DNA from: CAZULF01 sp964621215
Lineage (GTDB): Bacteria; Pseudomonadota; Gammaproteobacteria; UBA1113
Assembly (NCBI GenBank): GCA_964621215.1
Contig: CAZULF010000007.1
Span: 1-34,954 of the forward strand
Direction: 5' to 3'
DNA: 34,954 bases
Every line of letters starts with the position of its first letter. The first letter of the stretch is position 1. Positions 7,118 through 16,021 of this stretch are shown here, piece by piece. The notes beneath the pieces were generated by a model. It had not been told where the DNA came from, did no database searches, and saw only the letters and a program-made list of their open reading frames with translations. A program made the position numbers and the translations under genes.

Positions 7118-10100
7118 TTGAGCATTAAAAAAAAGCTAACCCTTATTTTACGTCGATTGATTTATGTTGTTTCTTGCCTAGTCATATTATTTGCTATCTT
7201 GGTTGCCGTAGCTCGCGCTTTTACTCCGATTCTCAACCAACATCGTACCGAACTCACTGACTTCATCAGCAAAAATATACAAGCCCCGGTGCAGATTGCT
7301 CAAGTAAGCGGAACTTGGCATTGGTTACAGCCTACTATTAAACTTAAACAGGTAAAACTGCTTGAGCCAGCCAGTAAATCAGTAGCGATGGAAATAAAAG
7401 AAATTGATGTCGGTATCAATTTATTTAAATCACTTCGATACTGGTCATTGCGACCGGGAGATATTGTGATTAATGGGACATCACTGTCTTTTATCGAAAA
7501 TAATAAGGGGCATTGGTCTTTACAGGGATTGTCTTCATCCAACACGGAAAAGAACACCAATTCACTTCAGTTTAATACCTTAAGTCAATTGTTGAATGGA
7601 AGTCGGATTAAGCTGCAAGATGTGAGTATTATTTTACATCAACGCCATCACAAAGCAGTCACCTTATCAGTCAGCAATCTAAAGCTACGCGTTACCGACC
7701 AAGAACTTAGCTTGTATAGCCAAAAAGCAAGCTTGAGTTTTCCGGATATGTTTCGAGAAAAATTAACCATTTCACAGATTGATACCACGCTCTTATGGGA
7801 ACATCAAACGCGAGGTTGGATGTTTGAAGCACCGGCTATTTATGTCGAAACTCCAGAGAGTGTCATTCATGCGAAATTAAGTTTCTTATCTCCCGATAAT
7901 GCACAAGAATCCTCCGTGATTGATTTAACAGCAGACGTGGCTATTTCACAGTTAGATCAACAGGGCATTAATAAATATTTACCGGTAGGTGTTTTATCAA
8001 CGACAGTCACTGAGTGGTTAGATACCAATGTATTAAAACTGGGAAAAACACAAGCGTCATTAATTTTGCGTGGTCCGGTTAACGACTATCCTTTCGAAGA
8101 TAAGAAAACAGGTGAGTTTAGTATTAAGTCACAATTTAGTGATACAGACATGCAAATATCTGAAGGTTGGCCGGTTGCAACAGGCTTGCAAGGGACCATG
8201 TTATTTGCTGGTCGTTCCATGGATATTCAAGCGAAGGGCGGTACGGTGGTGGGATTGAAAGTGCAGCAAGCGCGAGCGCAAATTCCTTATATGGGGGATG
8301 AAAAACCAACGGTGTTAACCGTGACAGCGAAAGCAGAGGGTGATGCCGAGGCGGCACTAAAATTTTTACACGCATCGCCGTTAAAAACGTATTTGCAACA
8401 AGGTTTGGAAACTGCACAAATGCAAGGACCCATTACTACGGCACTCTCTTTATCTATACCTTTAGCACAAGCAGATGATCAAGAGCCTGTGGTACAAGGC
8501 ACAGTGAATTTGCAACAAGTGGATGCTAACTTTCCCGCATGGAATGTACATATTAAGCATTTGCAAGGGCCGTTGCAGTTTTCTGAAAAAGGATTGTCTA
8601 GTCCATCGATGACAGGACAATTTCTCGGCACGCCGTTAACATTATCCATAGCAGCGCCTAATCAAAAAAATAAAAATAGCACCGTGATCGCATTATCCAC
8701 TACGGCGGATTTAGCGGTTTTAGAAAGTCAATATCATTTGCCCTTATCTGCAATTGCTCAGGGTAAAACCCTAGTTCATGGTGAAATCACCATTGCTGAT
8801 AATAAAACCGTGCAAGCGACATTAAATTCAGATTTAAAAGGTGTGCAATTAAAATTACCACAACCTTTTAATAAAGCAGCAGAGGCTAAAACAGAATTAA
8901 ATATAAAAGCGATGATGATGCCTAAACAACCGACGCAGCTCAGTTTTGATTACGATAAACAAGCGGCAGGTATTTTTAATTTTAATGATACCGCTAAGGG
9001 TATGACATTTGCAGCTGGAAATTTGATTCTCGGTGGCGATAAACCCGGTGTCATTGCTCAGACAGGTTTAAAAGTTATTGGTAACTTACCCGTTTGTTCT
9101 GTACCAGTGTGGACTTCTGCTTTGGCACAGGTAAAATCGCTAGCAGCGAAAAATGCGCAACCGGCAACAACGTGGCCGTCATGGTTAAATAGTATTATGT
9201 TGAATTGTGCCCAATTAGAAATAGGCGGACAAAATTGGACAAATGTCACGGTTTCTATCGCAGATACCACCAGCGCAACGGCTATAACGCTGCAATCTAG
9301 TGCAGCACAAGGAACATTGACCTTGCCGCATAATCTGCAAAATAATCCGCTGCAAGTTCAATTTGATCGTCTTTATTTAAATGCTTCAGCTTCCAGCGCT
9401 ATCTCTGCGCTTAATACTGCTCAATTGCCACAAATAAAATTTGCTATTAATGATTTGAGATTTGTGGAACGTCGTTTTGGTATAGTCAAAGGTAGTTTTA
9501 CGCCGCAAGGACAATCAGCTACGTTTAATGTATCGATCAATCAAGATCAAACCACTAACGCACAATTAAATGGTGTATGGACCTTTAAACCCAGCGCGAC
9601 CGATCTTACCGGTATGATCAATAGTACAGACACGTCAAGTACCATGAAGAATTTAGGTTTATCTTCTAATTTAAAAAGTAAGAATGCTCAAATTAAATTA
9701 ATTTTAAATTGGGCCGGTGCGCCATATCAATTCAGCAGTAGTAAATTAAATGGTTCTGTTAATTTAGATATCAAAGATGGCATGATAGTGGGATTGGATA
9801 AAAGCACCGATGCGATGGTGGGTTTCGGTCGAGTGTTAAATTTATTAAGCTTACAAAATTTACCTGGACGTATCAGCAACACCTTTTCCAATGCCAAAGA
9901 AAGAGGATTTCCATTTGACACCATATCGGGTAAATTTGCTATTCAACAAGGTAATGCCAATACCAGCAATGCGTTTATAAAAAGCTCGGTCGCTTATATT
10001 ACTTTTAGTGGTAGCATAGGCTTGGCTACGCAAACGTATAATTTGAAAATGATCGTCATTCCACATCTCACCTCCAGTTTACCGGCCGTAGCCACCATCG

Positions 10101-10231
10101 CTGGCGGCCCGATTGTAGGCGCTGCGGTTTGGGTGGTTAACAAAGCCGTGAGCCCCGCCGTCGATCGCATTGCACGCTATCAATATCAAATCACTGGTAG
10201 CTGGAAAAATCCTCAAGTTCAGAAGATGTAG
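7118..10231 (+). CDS. yhdP: YhdP-like AsmA-family envelope protein
   Basis: YhdP belongs to the AsmA-like group (with TamB and YdbH) that bridges the periplasm and moves phospholipid to the outer membrane. The 1,037-residue product has one N-terminal membrane helix (about residues 11-33). A long beta-rich periplasmic body follows, then the typical AsmA-like C-terminus with GVLNLLSLQNLPGR-type sequence (here FGRVLNLLSLQNLPGR) and ATIAGGPIVGAAVWVVNK. It is somewhat shorter than E. coli YhdP (about 1,266). The start is a TTG at 7118 with AAAGG nine bases upstream; the helix follows at once, so no later start fits. In E. coli yhdP also follows the mre region and precedes tldD. Here an AbiE cassette separates it from tldD. 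Confidence 0.9.
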   Translation: MSIKKKLTLILRRLIYVVSCLVILFAILVAVARAFTPILNQHRTELTDFISKNIQAPVQIAQVSGTWHWLQPTIKLKQVKLLEPASKSVAMEIKEIDVGINLFKSLRYWSLRPGDIVINGTSLSFIENNKGHWSLQGLSSSNTEKNTNSLQFNTLSQLLNGSRIKLQDVSIILHQRHHKAVTLSVSNLKLRVTDQELSLYSQKASLSFPDMFREKLTISQIDTTLLWEHQTRGWMFEAPAIYVETPESVIHAKLSFLSPDNAQESSVIDLTADVAISQLDQQGINKYLPVGVLSTTVTEWLDTNVLKLGKTQASLILRGPVNDYPFEDKKTGEFSIKSQFSDTDMQISEGWPVATGLQGTMLFAGRSMDIQAKGGTVVGLKVQQARAQIPYMGDEKPTVLTVTAKAEGDAEAALKFLHASPLKTYLQQGLETAQMQGPITTALSLSIPLAQADDQEPVVQGTVNLQQVDANFPAWNVHIKHLQGPLQFSEKGLSSPSMTGQFLGTPLTLSIAAPNQKNKNSTVIALSTTADLAVLESQYHLPLSAIAQGKTLVHGEITIADNKTVQATLNSDLKGVQLKLPQPFNKAAEAKTELNIKAMMMPKQPTQLSFDYDKQAAGIFNFNDTAKGMTFAAGNLILGGDKPGVIAQTGLKVIGNLPVCSVPVWTSALAQVKSLAAKNAQPATTWPSWLNSIMLNCAQLEIGGQNWTNVTVSIADTTSATAITLQSSAAQGTLTLPHNLQNNPLQVQFDRLYLNASASSAISALNTAQLPQIKFAINDLRFVERRFGIVKGSFTPQGQSATFNVSINQDQTTNAQLNGVWTFKPSATDLTGMINSTDTSSTMKNLGLSSNLKSKNAQIKLILNWAGAPYQFSSSKLNGSVNLDIKDGMIVGLDKSTDAMVGFGRVLNLLSLQNLPGRISNTFSNAKERGFPFDTISGKFAIQQGNANTSNAFIKSSVAYITFSGSIGLATQTYNLKMIVIPHLTSSLPAVATIAGGPIVGAAVWVVNKAVSPAVDRIARYQYQITGSWKNPQVQKM

Positions 10232-10263
10232 GCTAGAGTGTGGCATCCTTGTTATCTTCCCTC

Positions 10264-10320
10264 TCGTCGTCCCGCGGCTTGTCCGCGGGATCCAGTACAC
10301 ATCGCAATCCCCGGATTTCG
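10264..10320. repeat. Family A palindromic repeat downstream of yhdP
   Basis: CCCGCGG (10271-10277) and CCGCGGG (10283-10289) form a stem around CTTGT, preceded by CGTCGT and followed by ATCCAG. Related units lie at 16022-16054 and 22951-23030. It sits about 40 bp after the yhdP stop at the left margin of the AbiE cassette. The rest of the 10232-10493 gap is AT-rich, with no gene or clear terminator seen. Confidence 0.8.
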
Positions 10321-10493
10321 CTAGTACTCCATCCAAATTATAGGTTAATTAAATTTCTTCTGCGCTGCACCTTCAAAAGTAGCGTAGTTAAAACTATCAT
10401 TAATTTTGTATTTTATGAATAATTAAATTATTCTTCTTCGGTAAGTTTTTGTTATCATAGAAGAAAGTTCCATACAGGGAATAGGCGAAATTC

Positions 10494-10557
10494 CTTTAAT
10501 TGTCCATTTTTGACAAAACGGTGGAAAGGAAGTATACTTTAATTGTCTATTGTTGAC
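10494..10557 (+). promoter_or_regulatory. abiE promoter with two operator-like direct repeats
   Basis: A near-consensus sigma-70 promoter is visible: TTGACA at 10510-10515, a 17-base spacer, and TATACT at 10533-10538, predicting transcription from about 10545. Two 21-base copies of CTTTAATTGTCxATTxTTGAC, at 10494-10514 and 10537-10557, match at 19 positions and start 43 bp apart. The first covers most of the -35 box and the second the start point. Each carries a GTC-N7-GAC dyad; the first extends to TTGTC-N7-GACAA. This is the layout expected of an autoregulatory antitoxin operator. AbiEi proteins are known to bind repeats in their own promoters. Confidence 0.75.
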
Positions 10558-10568
10558 TGGTGAATATC

Positions 10569-11003
10569 ATGAAAGTTAAATATCAAGATTCATTTGAATA
10601 TATCGTATTGAAAAATATAGAAAATACCGACAGTATTGCTATTTTACGAAGTGACTTAACCCAATTGGGTGGTTCTGAGAGGCAGTTAAGTCGGGCATTA
10701 TCCTCTCTTGTAAAAAAGGGGAAGTTAGCGCGCCTCGGTTACGGTATTTATGCGCCGTTAAGACCCTCTTTATTCAGAAAGGGCGAATCCATTTTGCCTC
10801 GTGGTTTTATTGAAATTATGCGGGAGGCGCTCACCAAAATGGGGATACCATGGGCTATTTCAGAGTATGAACGATTATATAATGAAGGACGATCAACCCA
10901 GATTCCCGCTACTCCAGTCACCATTATAGGTAAACGTTTTAGACGAAAAGTCAGCTATAAAAATAGGGAATTTCCTTTTGAGCATTCCGTACGATCCCAT
11001 TAG
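10569..11003 (+). CDS. abiEi: AbiEi-like antitoxin / transcriptional regulator
   Basis: This is the probable antitoxin of a type IV AbiE pair. In this family a winged-helix N-terminal domain represses the operon, while the C-terminal part counteracts the toxin's activity. The 144-residue product has a plausible winged helix (about residues 18-60, with LGGSERQLSRALSSLVKKG and LARLGYGIYAPL), then a short C-terminal region ending in a basic stretch (KRFRRKVSYKN). The ATG at 10569 has GGTGA five bases upstream; a GTG at 10560 would add three residues. It overlaps the toxin gene by 26 bases, which implies translational coupling. Assignment rests on domain look and partner, not on a strong motif. 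Confidence 0.8.
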   Translation: MKVKYQDSFEYIVLKNIENTDSIAILRSDLTQLGGSERQLSRALSSLVKKGKLARLGYGIYAPLRPSLFRKGESILPRGFIEIMREALTKMGIPWAISEYERLYNEGRSTQIPATPVTIIGKRFRRKVSYKNREFPFEHSVRSH

Positions 11004-11967
11004 GTTAGATGCGTTGGTTAGTGAAACTACCGATTTACTGAATCTGGGTAATCCATCCATCGTTGAGAAAGATTTTCACGTAACCAGAGCTATCCATGCA
11101 ATATCTGAACTGAGTAATGATTATTTTATCTTGGTTTTTCAGGGCGGTACAGCTCTTGCTAAGGCTCACCGTATTGTTGAGAGGATGTCAGAGGATTGTG
11201 ATTTTCGTATTCATCTAACCGAAGCTGGAGCAAAACTCAGCCTCAATCAGCGACGAAATAAATTACGCGAGTTTCGTGAACAACTTATTATCTATTTTGA
11301 GCAATTAGGATTTTCGGCTCCAGATGAGAGTTTTAAGGTTAGAGATGCAGGTAATTATTTCCAATTTGCATTGTTTTATCCCTCTCTATATGAAAAAAAT
11401 GCGGTACTGAGGCCACATATACAGCTTGAATTTATGGTTATTACCTCAAAGCTACCTATTTCATCGTTACCTATAACAACGTTAATTCAGCAAGTTCTGG
11501 GTGATATAGCAGCGCATCCAAGCAAAATGTTGGCGTGTGTTGCTGTGAGTGAAACAGCCGCAGAAAAATGGGTTGCTCTTACAAGGAGAGTGGCAAATGC
11601 CCATCGTAAACCAGATATTTTTTCAGATCCGACTCTAGTCAGACATATCTACGATCTCTATTGTATCGAGACTAAAGGAGCAATCGGCCGAGATGTTTAT
11701 CTATTGATTGATAACCTTATTACCGAAGATATCGACCGTTATAAAAATCAAAATAAAGATTACGCTAATAATCCAATAGAGGAAATTAAGAGCGCGCTGT
11801 TAACACTCAAAGAAAGCATCGTATGGGCAAAAAATTGGAGAGATTTTATGCAAGCCATGGTTTATGCCAGAACGACGCCAACTTATGAAGAGGCGCTTGA
11901 TCATCTTAATTCGCTCAGCGAAAATATTTTTATATCACTGGATAATAAATTAAGTGGTATGCCGTAA
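10978..11967 (+). CDS. abiEii: AbiEii/AbiGii-family nucleotidyltransferase toxin
   Basis: AbiEii toxins are DNA polymerase beta-fold nucleotidyltransferases; characterised relatives (MenT) add nucleotides to tRNA acceptor ends and stop growth. The 329-residue product has the diagnostic motif FQGGTALAKAHRI (residues 54-66, GG-x12-lysine region) followed by MSEDCDFRI (70-78), whose Asp73 and Asp75 should bind metal. Further family-like segments are RPHIQLEFMV and AAEKWVALTRR. The start is a TTG at 10978, with AGGG nine bases upstream, inside the antitoxin's 3' end. It closes a two-gene cassette between yhdP and tldD. The active-site residues appear intact, so the toxin is probably functional. 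Confidence 0.9.
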   Translation: MSIPYDPIRLDALVSETTDLLNLGNPSIVEKDFHVTRAIHAISELSNDYFILVFQGGTALAKAHRIVERMSEDCDFRIHLTEAGAKLSLNQRRNKLREFREQLIIYFEQLGFSAPDESFKVRDAGNYFQFALFYPSLYEKNAVLRPHIQLEFMVITSKLPISSLPITTLIQQVLGDIAAHPSKMLACVAVSETAAEKWVALTRRVANAHRKPDIFSDPTLVRHIYDLYCIETKGAIGRDVYLLIDNLITEDIDRYKNQNKDYANNPIEEIKSALLTLKESIVWAKNWRDFMQAMVYARTTPTYEEALDHLNSLSENIFISLDNKLSGMP

Positions 11968-11979
11968 CCATAGAAAAAT

Positions 11980-12007
11980 TTGTGATAAACTCACTTTAGG
12001 TTATTAA
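11980..12007 (+). promoter_or_regulatory. Candidate tldD promoter
   Basis: TTGTGA (11980-11985) and TATTAA (12002-12007) are separated by 16 bases, 26 bp before the tldD start. It fits sigma-70 only moderately. It would let tldD be expressed independently of the toxin-antitoxin operon that ends 65 bp upstream. Confidence 0.35.
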
Positions 12008-12032
12008 CCAAAATATTTTAAGGTAAAACACC

Positions 12033-13478
12033 ATGCAAGACAGTATTGACCAGGCCAAGATTTTATTATTTGAACCTGCTGGAATTAACGAGCAAGATCT
12101 GGCGCGGGTTTTTTCGCATTTGCAGGGGCGTGCGATTGATGCGGCCGATTTGTATTTCCAAGCGACCTACCATGAAGGTTGGACTTTAGATGATAGTATG
12201 ATTAAAGATGCGTCATATCAAGTCAATCGCGGTGTGGGTGTGCGAGCAATCAGTGGTGAAAAAACCGGTTTTGCTTATTCGGATGATATTGTGTTATCAG
12301 CATTAGATGAAGCCGTGATTGCAGCCCGCAGTATTGCAGCATTAGGGCAATCCGGACAATTAGCTATCGCTACATCTCCAACAAAACGACATCTGTATCC
12401 AGCCATTAATCCTTTGCCTTCATTATCTGAACAAGATAAGGTGGCATTGTTGCATCACATTGACCAAGCTGCACGAGCCATGGATTCTCGCATTAAACAA
12501 GTGATGACTAGCTTAGCGGGCGTGTATGAAGTCGTATTAATCATGACAGATGGTGGACGCATGGTAGCTGATGTCAGGCCATTAGTGCGTTTAAATGTGC
12601 AAGTGATTGCGGAACATAATGGACGCCGCACCACCGGTTACGCAGGCGGTGGTGGACGCACTGATTATCAAATGTTTTTACAGAATGACACTGCATTAAA
12701 CTACGCGCGTGATGCAGTCAATCAAGCATTAATTAATTTAGATGCGGTTGATGCACCGGCAGGAGAAATGACGGTAGTGTTGGGTCCAGGCTGGCCGGGT
12801 GTTTTACTGCATGAAGCGATTGGGCATGGTTTAGAAGGCGATTTCAATCGCAAAGGCACATCGGCTTTTACCGGTCGCATTGGTGAGCGTGTAGCGGCAC
12901 CGTTGTGTACTATTGTTGATGATGGCACATTAGCAGGAAGACGTGGATCACTTAATATTGATGATGAAGGTAATCCAACACAGCGTACAGTGTTGATCGA
13001 AAATGGAATTCTAAAAAATTACATGCAAGACAATCTAAACGCGCGCTTAATGAATACACACACAACCGGTAATGGTCGACGTGAATCTTATGCACATACA
13101 CCCTTACCACGCATGACGAATACTTATATGTTAGCAGGGCCCTACGAACCGGAAGAAATTATTTCTTCCGTTGAATCGGGTTTATATGCAGTGAATTTTG
13201 GTGGCGGGCAAGTGGATATTACTTCAGGTAAATTTGTTTTTTCTGCCAGTGAAGCGTATTTAATTGAAAATGGAAAAATTACCAAACCAGTCAAAGGCGC
13301 CACCATCATTGGCAATGGCCCTGATGTGCTAACTCACGTCAGCATGGTAGGCAATGACCTCAAGCTCGACAGTGGCATTGGTATATGTGGTAAAGAAGGA
13401 CAAAGCGTCCCGGTTGGCGTAGGGCAACCCACATTGAGAGTGGATAAATTAACAGTCGGCGGAACGAGCGGTGGCTGA
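12033..13478 (+). CDS. tldD: Metalloprotease TldD
   Basis: TldD is the catalytic half of the TldD/TldE (PmbA) zinc protease, a cytoplasmic barrel that cleaves unfolded peptides. In E. coli it matures microcin B17 and degrades the CcdA antitoxin. The 481-residue product has the normal length and the HExxxH signature HEAIGHGLEGD, placing zinc ligands at His260 and His265 with Glu261 as general base. The C-terminal part contains NFGGGQVDITSGKFVFSAS and a late cysteine in GIGICGKEGQ. The start has AAGG 9 bases upstream. Its partner pmbA lies at 14652, separated by upp and a pilin gene on the other strand. Confidence 0.96.
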   Translation: MQDSIDQAKILLFEPAGINEQDLARVFSHLQGRAIDAADLYFQATYHEGWTLDDSMIKDASYQVNRGVGVRAISGEKTGFAYSDDIVLSALDEAVIAARSIAALGQSGQLAIATSPTKRHLYPAINPLPSLSEQDKVALLHHIDQAARAMDSRIKQVMTSLAGVYEVVLIMTDGGRMVADVRPLVRLNVQVIAEHNGRRTTGYAGGGGRTDYQMFLQNDTALNYARDAVNQALINLDAVDAPAGEMTVVLGPGWPGVLLHEAIGHGLEGDFNRKGTSAFTGRIGERVAAPLCTIVDDGTLAGRRGSLNIDDEGNPTQRTVLIENGILKNYMQDNLNARLMNTHTTGNGRRESYAHTPLPRMTNTYMLAGPYEPEEIISSVESGLYAVNFGGGQVDITSGKFVFSASEAYLIENGKITKPVKGATIIGNGPDVLTHVSMVGNDLKLDSGIGICGKEGQSVPVGVGQPTLRVDKLTVGGTSGG

Positions 13479-13490
13479 TGGCTCTAGACC

Positions 13491-13904
13491 CTACATATAT
13501 TTCACACCGGGACCGCTAAATTGCCAGCTGATAACGCCATTAGCGACCGTGGCAGTTGCTATGAGATAGTCATTTATCATATTGAAGTTATCAACGTTGT
13601 TGGGAAAAACGAAAATTTGTCCGCCGCCAATCAATAAAATAAAGGCCACTACACCAGTCGTGGGAGTCATCATACTTTGTGGTACGCCATTTTGACCTGG
13701 GCCACAATTATTTAAATTGCCAGTCACTTGATAGCAAACATCAATGGCTTTTTGATAGGGACCTAATGCAGTCACTAATTCAGAATAATGCGCGCGTTGT
13801 AAGTAACTTTGATAGGTAGGAATAGCAACAGCAGATAAAATTCCAACTATGGCAAAAGTAATCAGTAATTCGACCAATGTAAAACCTTTAAAACGTAACT
13901 GCAT
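13491..13904 (-). CDS. Type IV pilin-like protein (orphan)
   Basis: The product is a 137-residue prepilin with a classical class III signal: a seven-residue basic leader (MQLRFKG) cleaved before FTLVELLITFAIVGILSAVA, with Glu5 of the mature protein conserved. Below the hydrophobic helix it has a cysteine pair (CYQ and NNCGPG), a likely disulfide loop. Prepilin peptidase PilD, encoded at 23706-24578, should process it. It starts two bases after the upp stop and is probably translationally coupled to upp, an odd partner. It is only moderately like the PilA at 27665. It could be a second major pilin, a minor pilin, or a pseudopilin. The 3' end is convergent with tldD, 12 bp away. Confidence 0.88.
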   Translation of the reverse strand: MQLRFKGFTLVELLITFAIVGILSAVAIPTYQSYLQRAHYSELVTALGPYQKAIDVCYQVTGNLNNCGPGQNGVPQSMMTPTTGVVAFILLIGGGQIFVFPNNVDNFNMINDYLIATATVANGVISWQFSGPGVKYM

Positions 13905-13906
13905 AA

Positions 13907-14560
13907 TTATTTTGTTCCAAATAAACGATCGCCAGCATCACCTAAGCCAGGTAAAATATAGCCATGTTCATTTAATTGTCGATCGAGACTGGCAGCGAAC
14001 ACAGTAACGTCAGGATGAATGGAACAAAAACGTTTGACACCTTCTGGAGCACAGACAATACACAGCACGGTGATGCGAGTAATGCCCTCGGCTTTTAATT
14101 GGTTTACCGTTTCAATCATAGAACCGCCGGTAGCCAGCATGGGGTCACAAATAAAAAAATGTCGATCAGAGCTATTTTGAGGAATTTTAAAATAGTAACG
14201 TTGCGGCTCGAGCGTTTCTTCATTTCGGAATAATCCAATATGTCCCACCCGCGCAGAAGGCATCAATGTTAATAAACTATCCACCATGCCGATACCTGCT
14301 CGTAATATAGGCAATATGACTGGTTTTTTTCCAGCCAGAACAGAAGCTTCAAATGATTCCAGTGGGGTACGAATAACACGTTTAGTGAGCGGCAAGTCTT
14401 TTGTGGCTTCATAGCCCAAAAATAGGGTAATTTCATCGACTAATTCTTTAAACGTTTTTTTGGAGTTTTTAATATCGCGTAATAGGGCCAACTTGTGTTG
14501 GATCAGGGGGTGCTTGACCACACAAAAATTAGGAAACTCGGGATGTTTTTCAATCGGCAT
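13907..14560 (-). CDS. upp: Uracil phosphoribosyltransferase
   Basis: Upp salvages uracil by converting uracil plus PRPP to UMP in the cytoplasm. The 217-residue product has the family's length, the PRPP-binding motif CDPMLATGGSM (residues 138-148), the upstream LPILRAGIGMVDSLL segment, and the uracil-binding C-terminus YILPGLGDAGDRLFGTK. It is transcribed from a promoter within the 91-bp gap shared with the divergent pmbA, and is followed directly by the pilin gene. Upp and the pilin split the tldD/pmbA pair. Confidence 0.96.
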   Translation of the reverse strand: MPIEKHPEFPNFCVVKHPLIQHKLALLRDIKNSKKTFKELVDEITLFLGYEATKDLPLTKRVIRTPLESFEASVLAGKKPVILPILRAGIGMVDSLLTLMPSARVGHIGLFRNEETLEPQRYYFKIPQNSSDRHFFICDPMLATGGSMIETVNQLKAEGITRITVLCIVCAPEGVKRFCSIHPDVTVFAASLDRQLNEHGYILPGLGDAGDRLFGTK

Positions 14561-14651
14561 GCAGATAATCCTTTATTCAACAATCGGTTGTTTTGAGTTA
14601 TTATAGCAGTTGTTTAACCATGGTAAATATTTTTTATAGAGAAGCAACAGC

Positions 14652-16013
14652 ATGACGGACAAAAACCTTTCCATTCCTGATCTGACAGATATCTCTGCAT
14701 GGCGTCAGTTAGCGACAGAAACCATTGCAAAAGCCATTAAAAAAGGTGCAACTGCAGCTGAAGCATCATTATCGAATAGCAAAGGGTTTCAGTTGAATGT
14801 GCGTTATGGTGAAGTAGAAAAGCTGGAATTTACTTGTGATACCGGTTTGGGAATTACTGTATATTTGGGGCAGCAAAGCGGTTCAGTCAATATCAATGAT
14901 CTAAGAGAGGCGGCCATCGATGAAGCGATTACTAAAGCGTTAGCAATCGCGCAATTCACCGGCCAAGATCCGTTTGCCGGTTTAGCCGACAAAACATTAA
15001 TGGCATATAAATATGCAGATTTAAATTTGTACCATCCCTGGGACATTACGCCAGAGCAAGCGATTGATTTAGCTAAAACCTGTGAGGCCGAAGCACTCAG
15101 CATGGATAGCCGCTTGACTAACTCCGAAGGTGCCGGCGTCGCCACGAGTCGAGGCATTCATATTTATGCTAATTCAAATGATTTTAGCGGCGGATATTGC
15201 ACATCATACCACAGCATCGATTGTTCATTAATTGGTGAACAAAATGGCGCAATGCAAAGCGACGGTGATTATACGGTTGCACGCGATGCGCTCGATTTAA
15301 TTTCATTGTCGCAATTAGCACGGCAGGCAGCACAACGAACAGTGAATCGTTTAGGCGCACGTTCAATACCCACGGGTAAATATCCAGTGATTTTTAAAGC
15401 CGAAGTCGCAAAATCCTTATTAGGACATCTCATGCAAGCGATTTCGGGTGGTGCATTATATCGGCGAGCTAGTTTTTTAGTCGATAAACTCGGTCAACCG
15501 ATATGCGCCCCGCAGATTATCATAAAAGAAAACCCCCATTTGTTAAAAGGTATGGGTAGTGCACCGTTCGATCAAGAAGGAGTGTTAACTACACCGCGCA
15601 TCTGGGTTGATCAAGGTATTTTACAAGGCTATGTATTAAGCAGCTATTCTGGCCGGCAAATGGGAATGCCAACGACGGGTAATGCCGGAGGGGTACATAA
15701 TTTATCGATTCAACCCACACATGATCAATCCTTAGAAGAGTTATTGCGCGCCATGGGAAGTGGGTTATTAGTTACTGAACTGATGGGGCAGGGCGTGAAT
15801 ATCGTTACCGGCGATTATTCACGTGGTGCGTCAGGATTTTGGGTAGAGAACGGAGAAATTGCTTATCCAGTGGAAGAAATTACCATTGCGTCACATCTAC
15901 AAGATATGTTTATGCAAATCCAAGCGGTGGGAAATGATATTGATATGCGGGGTAATGTTCATACCGGCTCCATTTGGCTAGCCGAAATGATGGTGGCTGG
16001 AAGGGAGTCGTAA
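14652..16013 (+). CDS. pmbA: TldD partner protein PmbA/TldE
   Basis: PmbA (TldE) is the non-catalytic subunit of the TldD/TldE protease heterodimer. The 453-residue product is full length. Family segments include NVRYGEVEKLEF near the N-terminus, KYPVIFKAEVAKSLLGHLMQAISG in the middle (where TldD has its HExxxH and PmbA does not), and the C-terminal GVNIVTGDYSRGASGFWVENG. The absence of the metal site is normal for this subunit. The ATG has GAAG upstream. It reads toward ppsA, with a strong family A palindrome between the two stop codons. Confidence 0.95.
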   Translation: MTDKNLSIPDLTDISAWRQLATETIAKAIKKGATAAEASLSNSKGFQLNVRYGEVEKLEFTCDTGLGITVYLGQQSGSVNINDLREAAIDEAITKALAIAQFTGQDPFAGLADKTLMAYKYADLNLYHPWDITPEQAIDLAKTCEAEALSMDSRLTNSEGAGVATSRGIHIYANSNDFSGGYCTSYHSIDCSLIGEQNGAMQSDGDYTVARDALDLISLSQLARQAAQRTVNRLGARSIPTGKYPVIFKAEVAKSLLGHLMQAISGGALYRRASFLVDKLGQPICAPQIIIKENPHLLKGMGSAPFDQEGVLTTPRIWVDQGILQGYVLSSYSGRQMGMPTTGNAGGVHNLSIQPTHDQSLEELLRAMGSGLLVTELMGQGVNIVTGDYSRGASGFWVENGEIAYPVEEITIASHLQDMFMQIQAVGNDIDMRGNVHTGSIWLAEMMVAGRES

Positions 16014-16021
16014 CTTTGTTT

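Noticed and set aside
10240..10422. Small plus-strand open frame after yhdP
   Set aside because: It begins in the family A repeat and has the composition of repeat plus AT-rich spacer. No ribosome site was seen.
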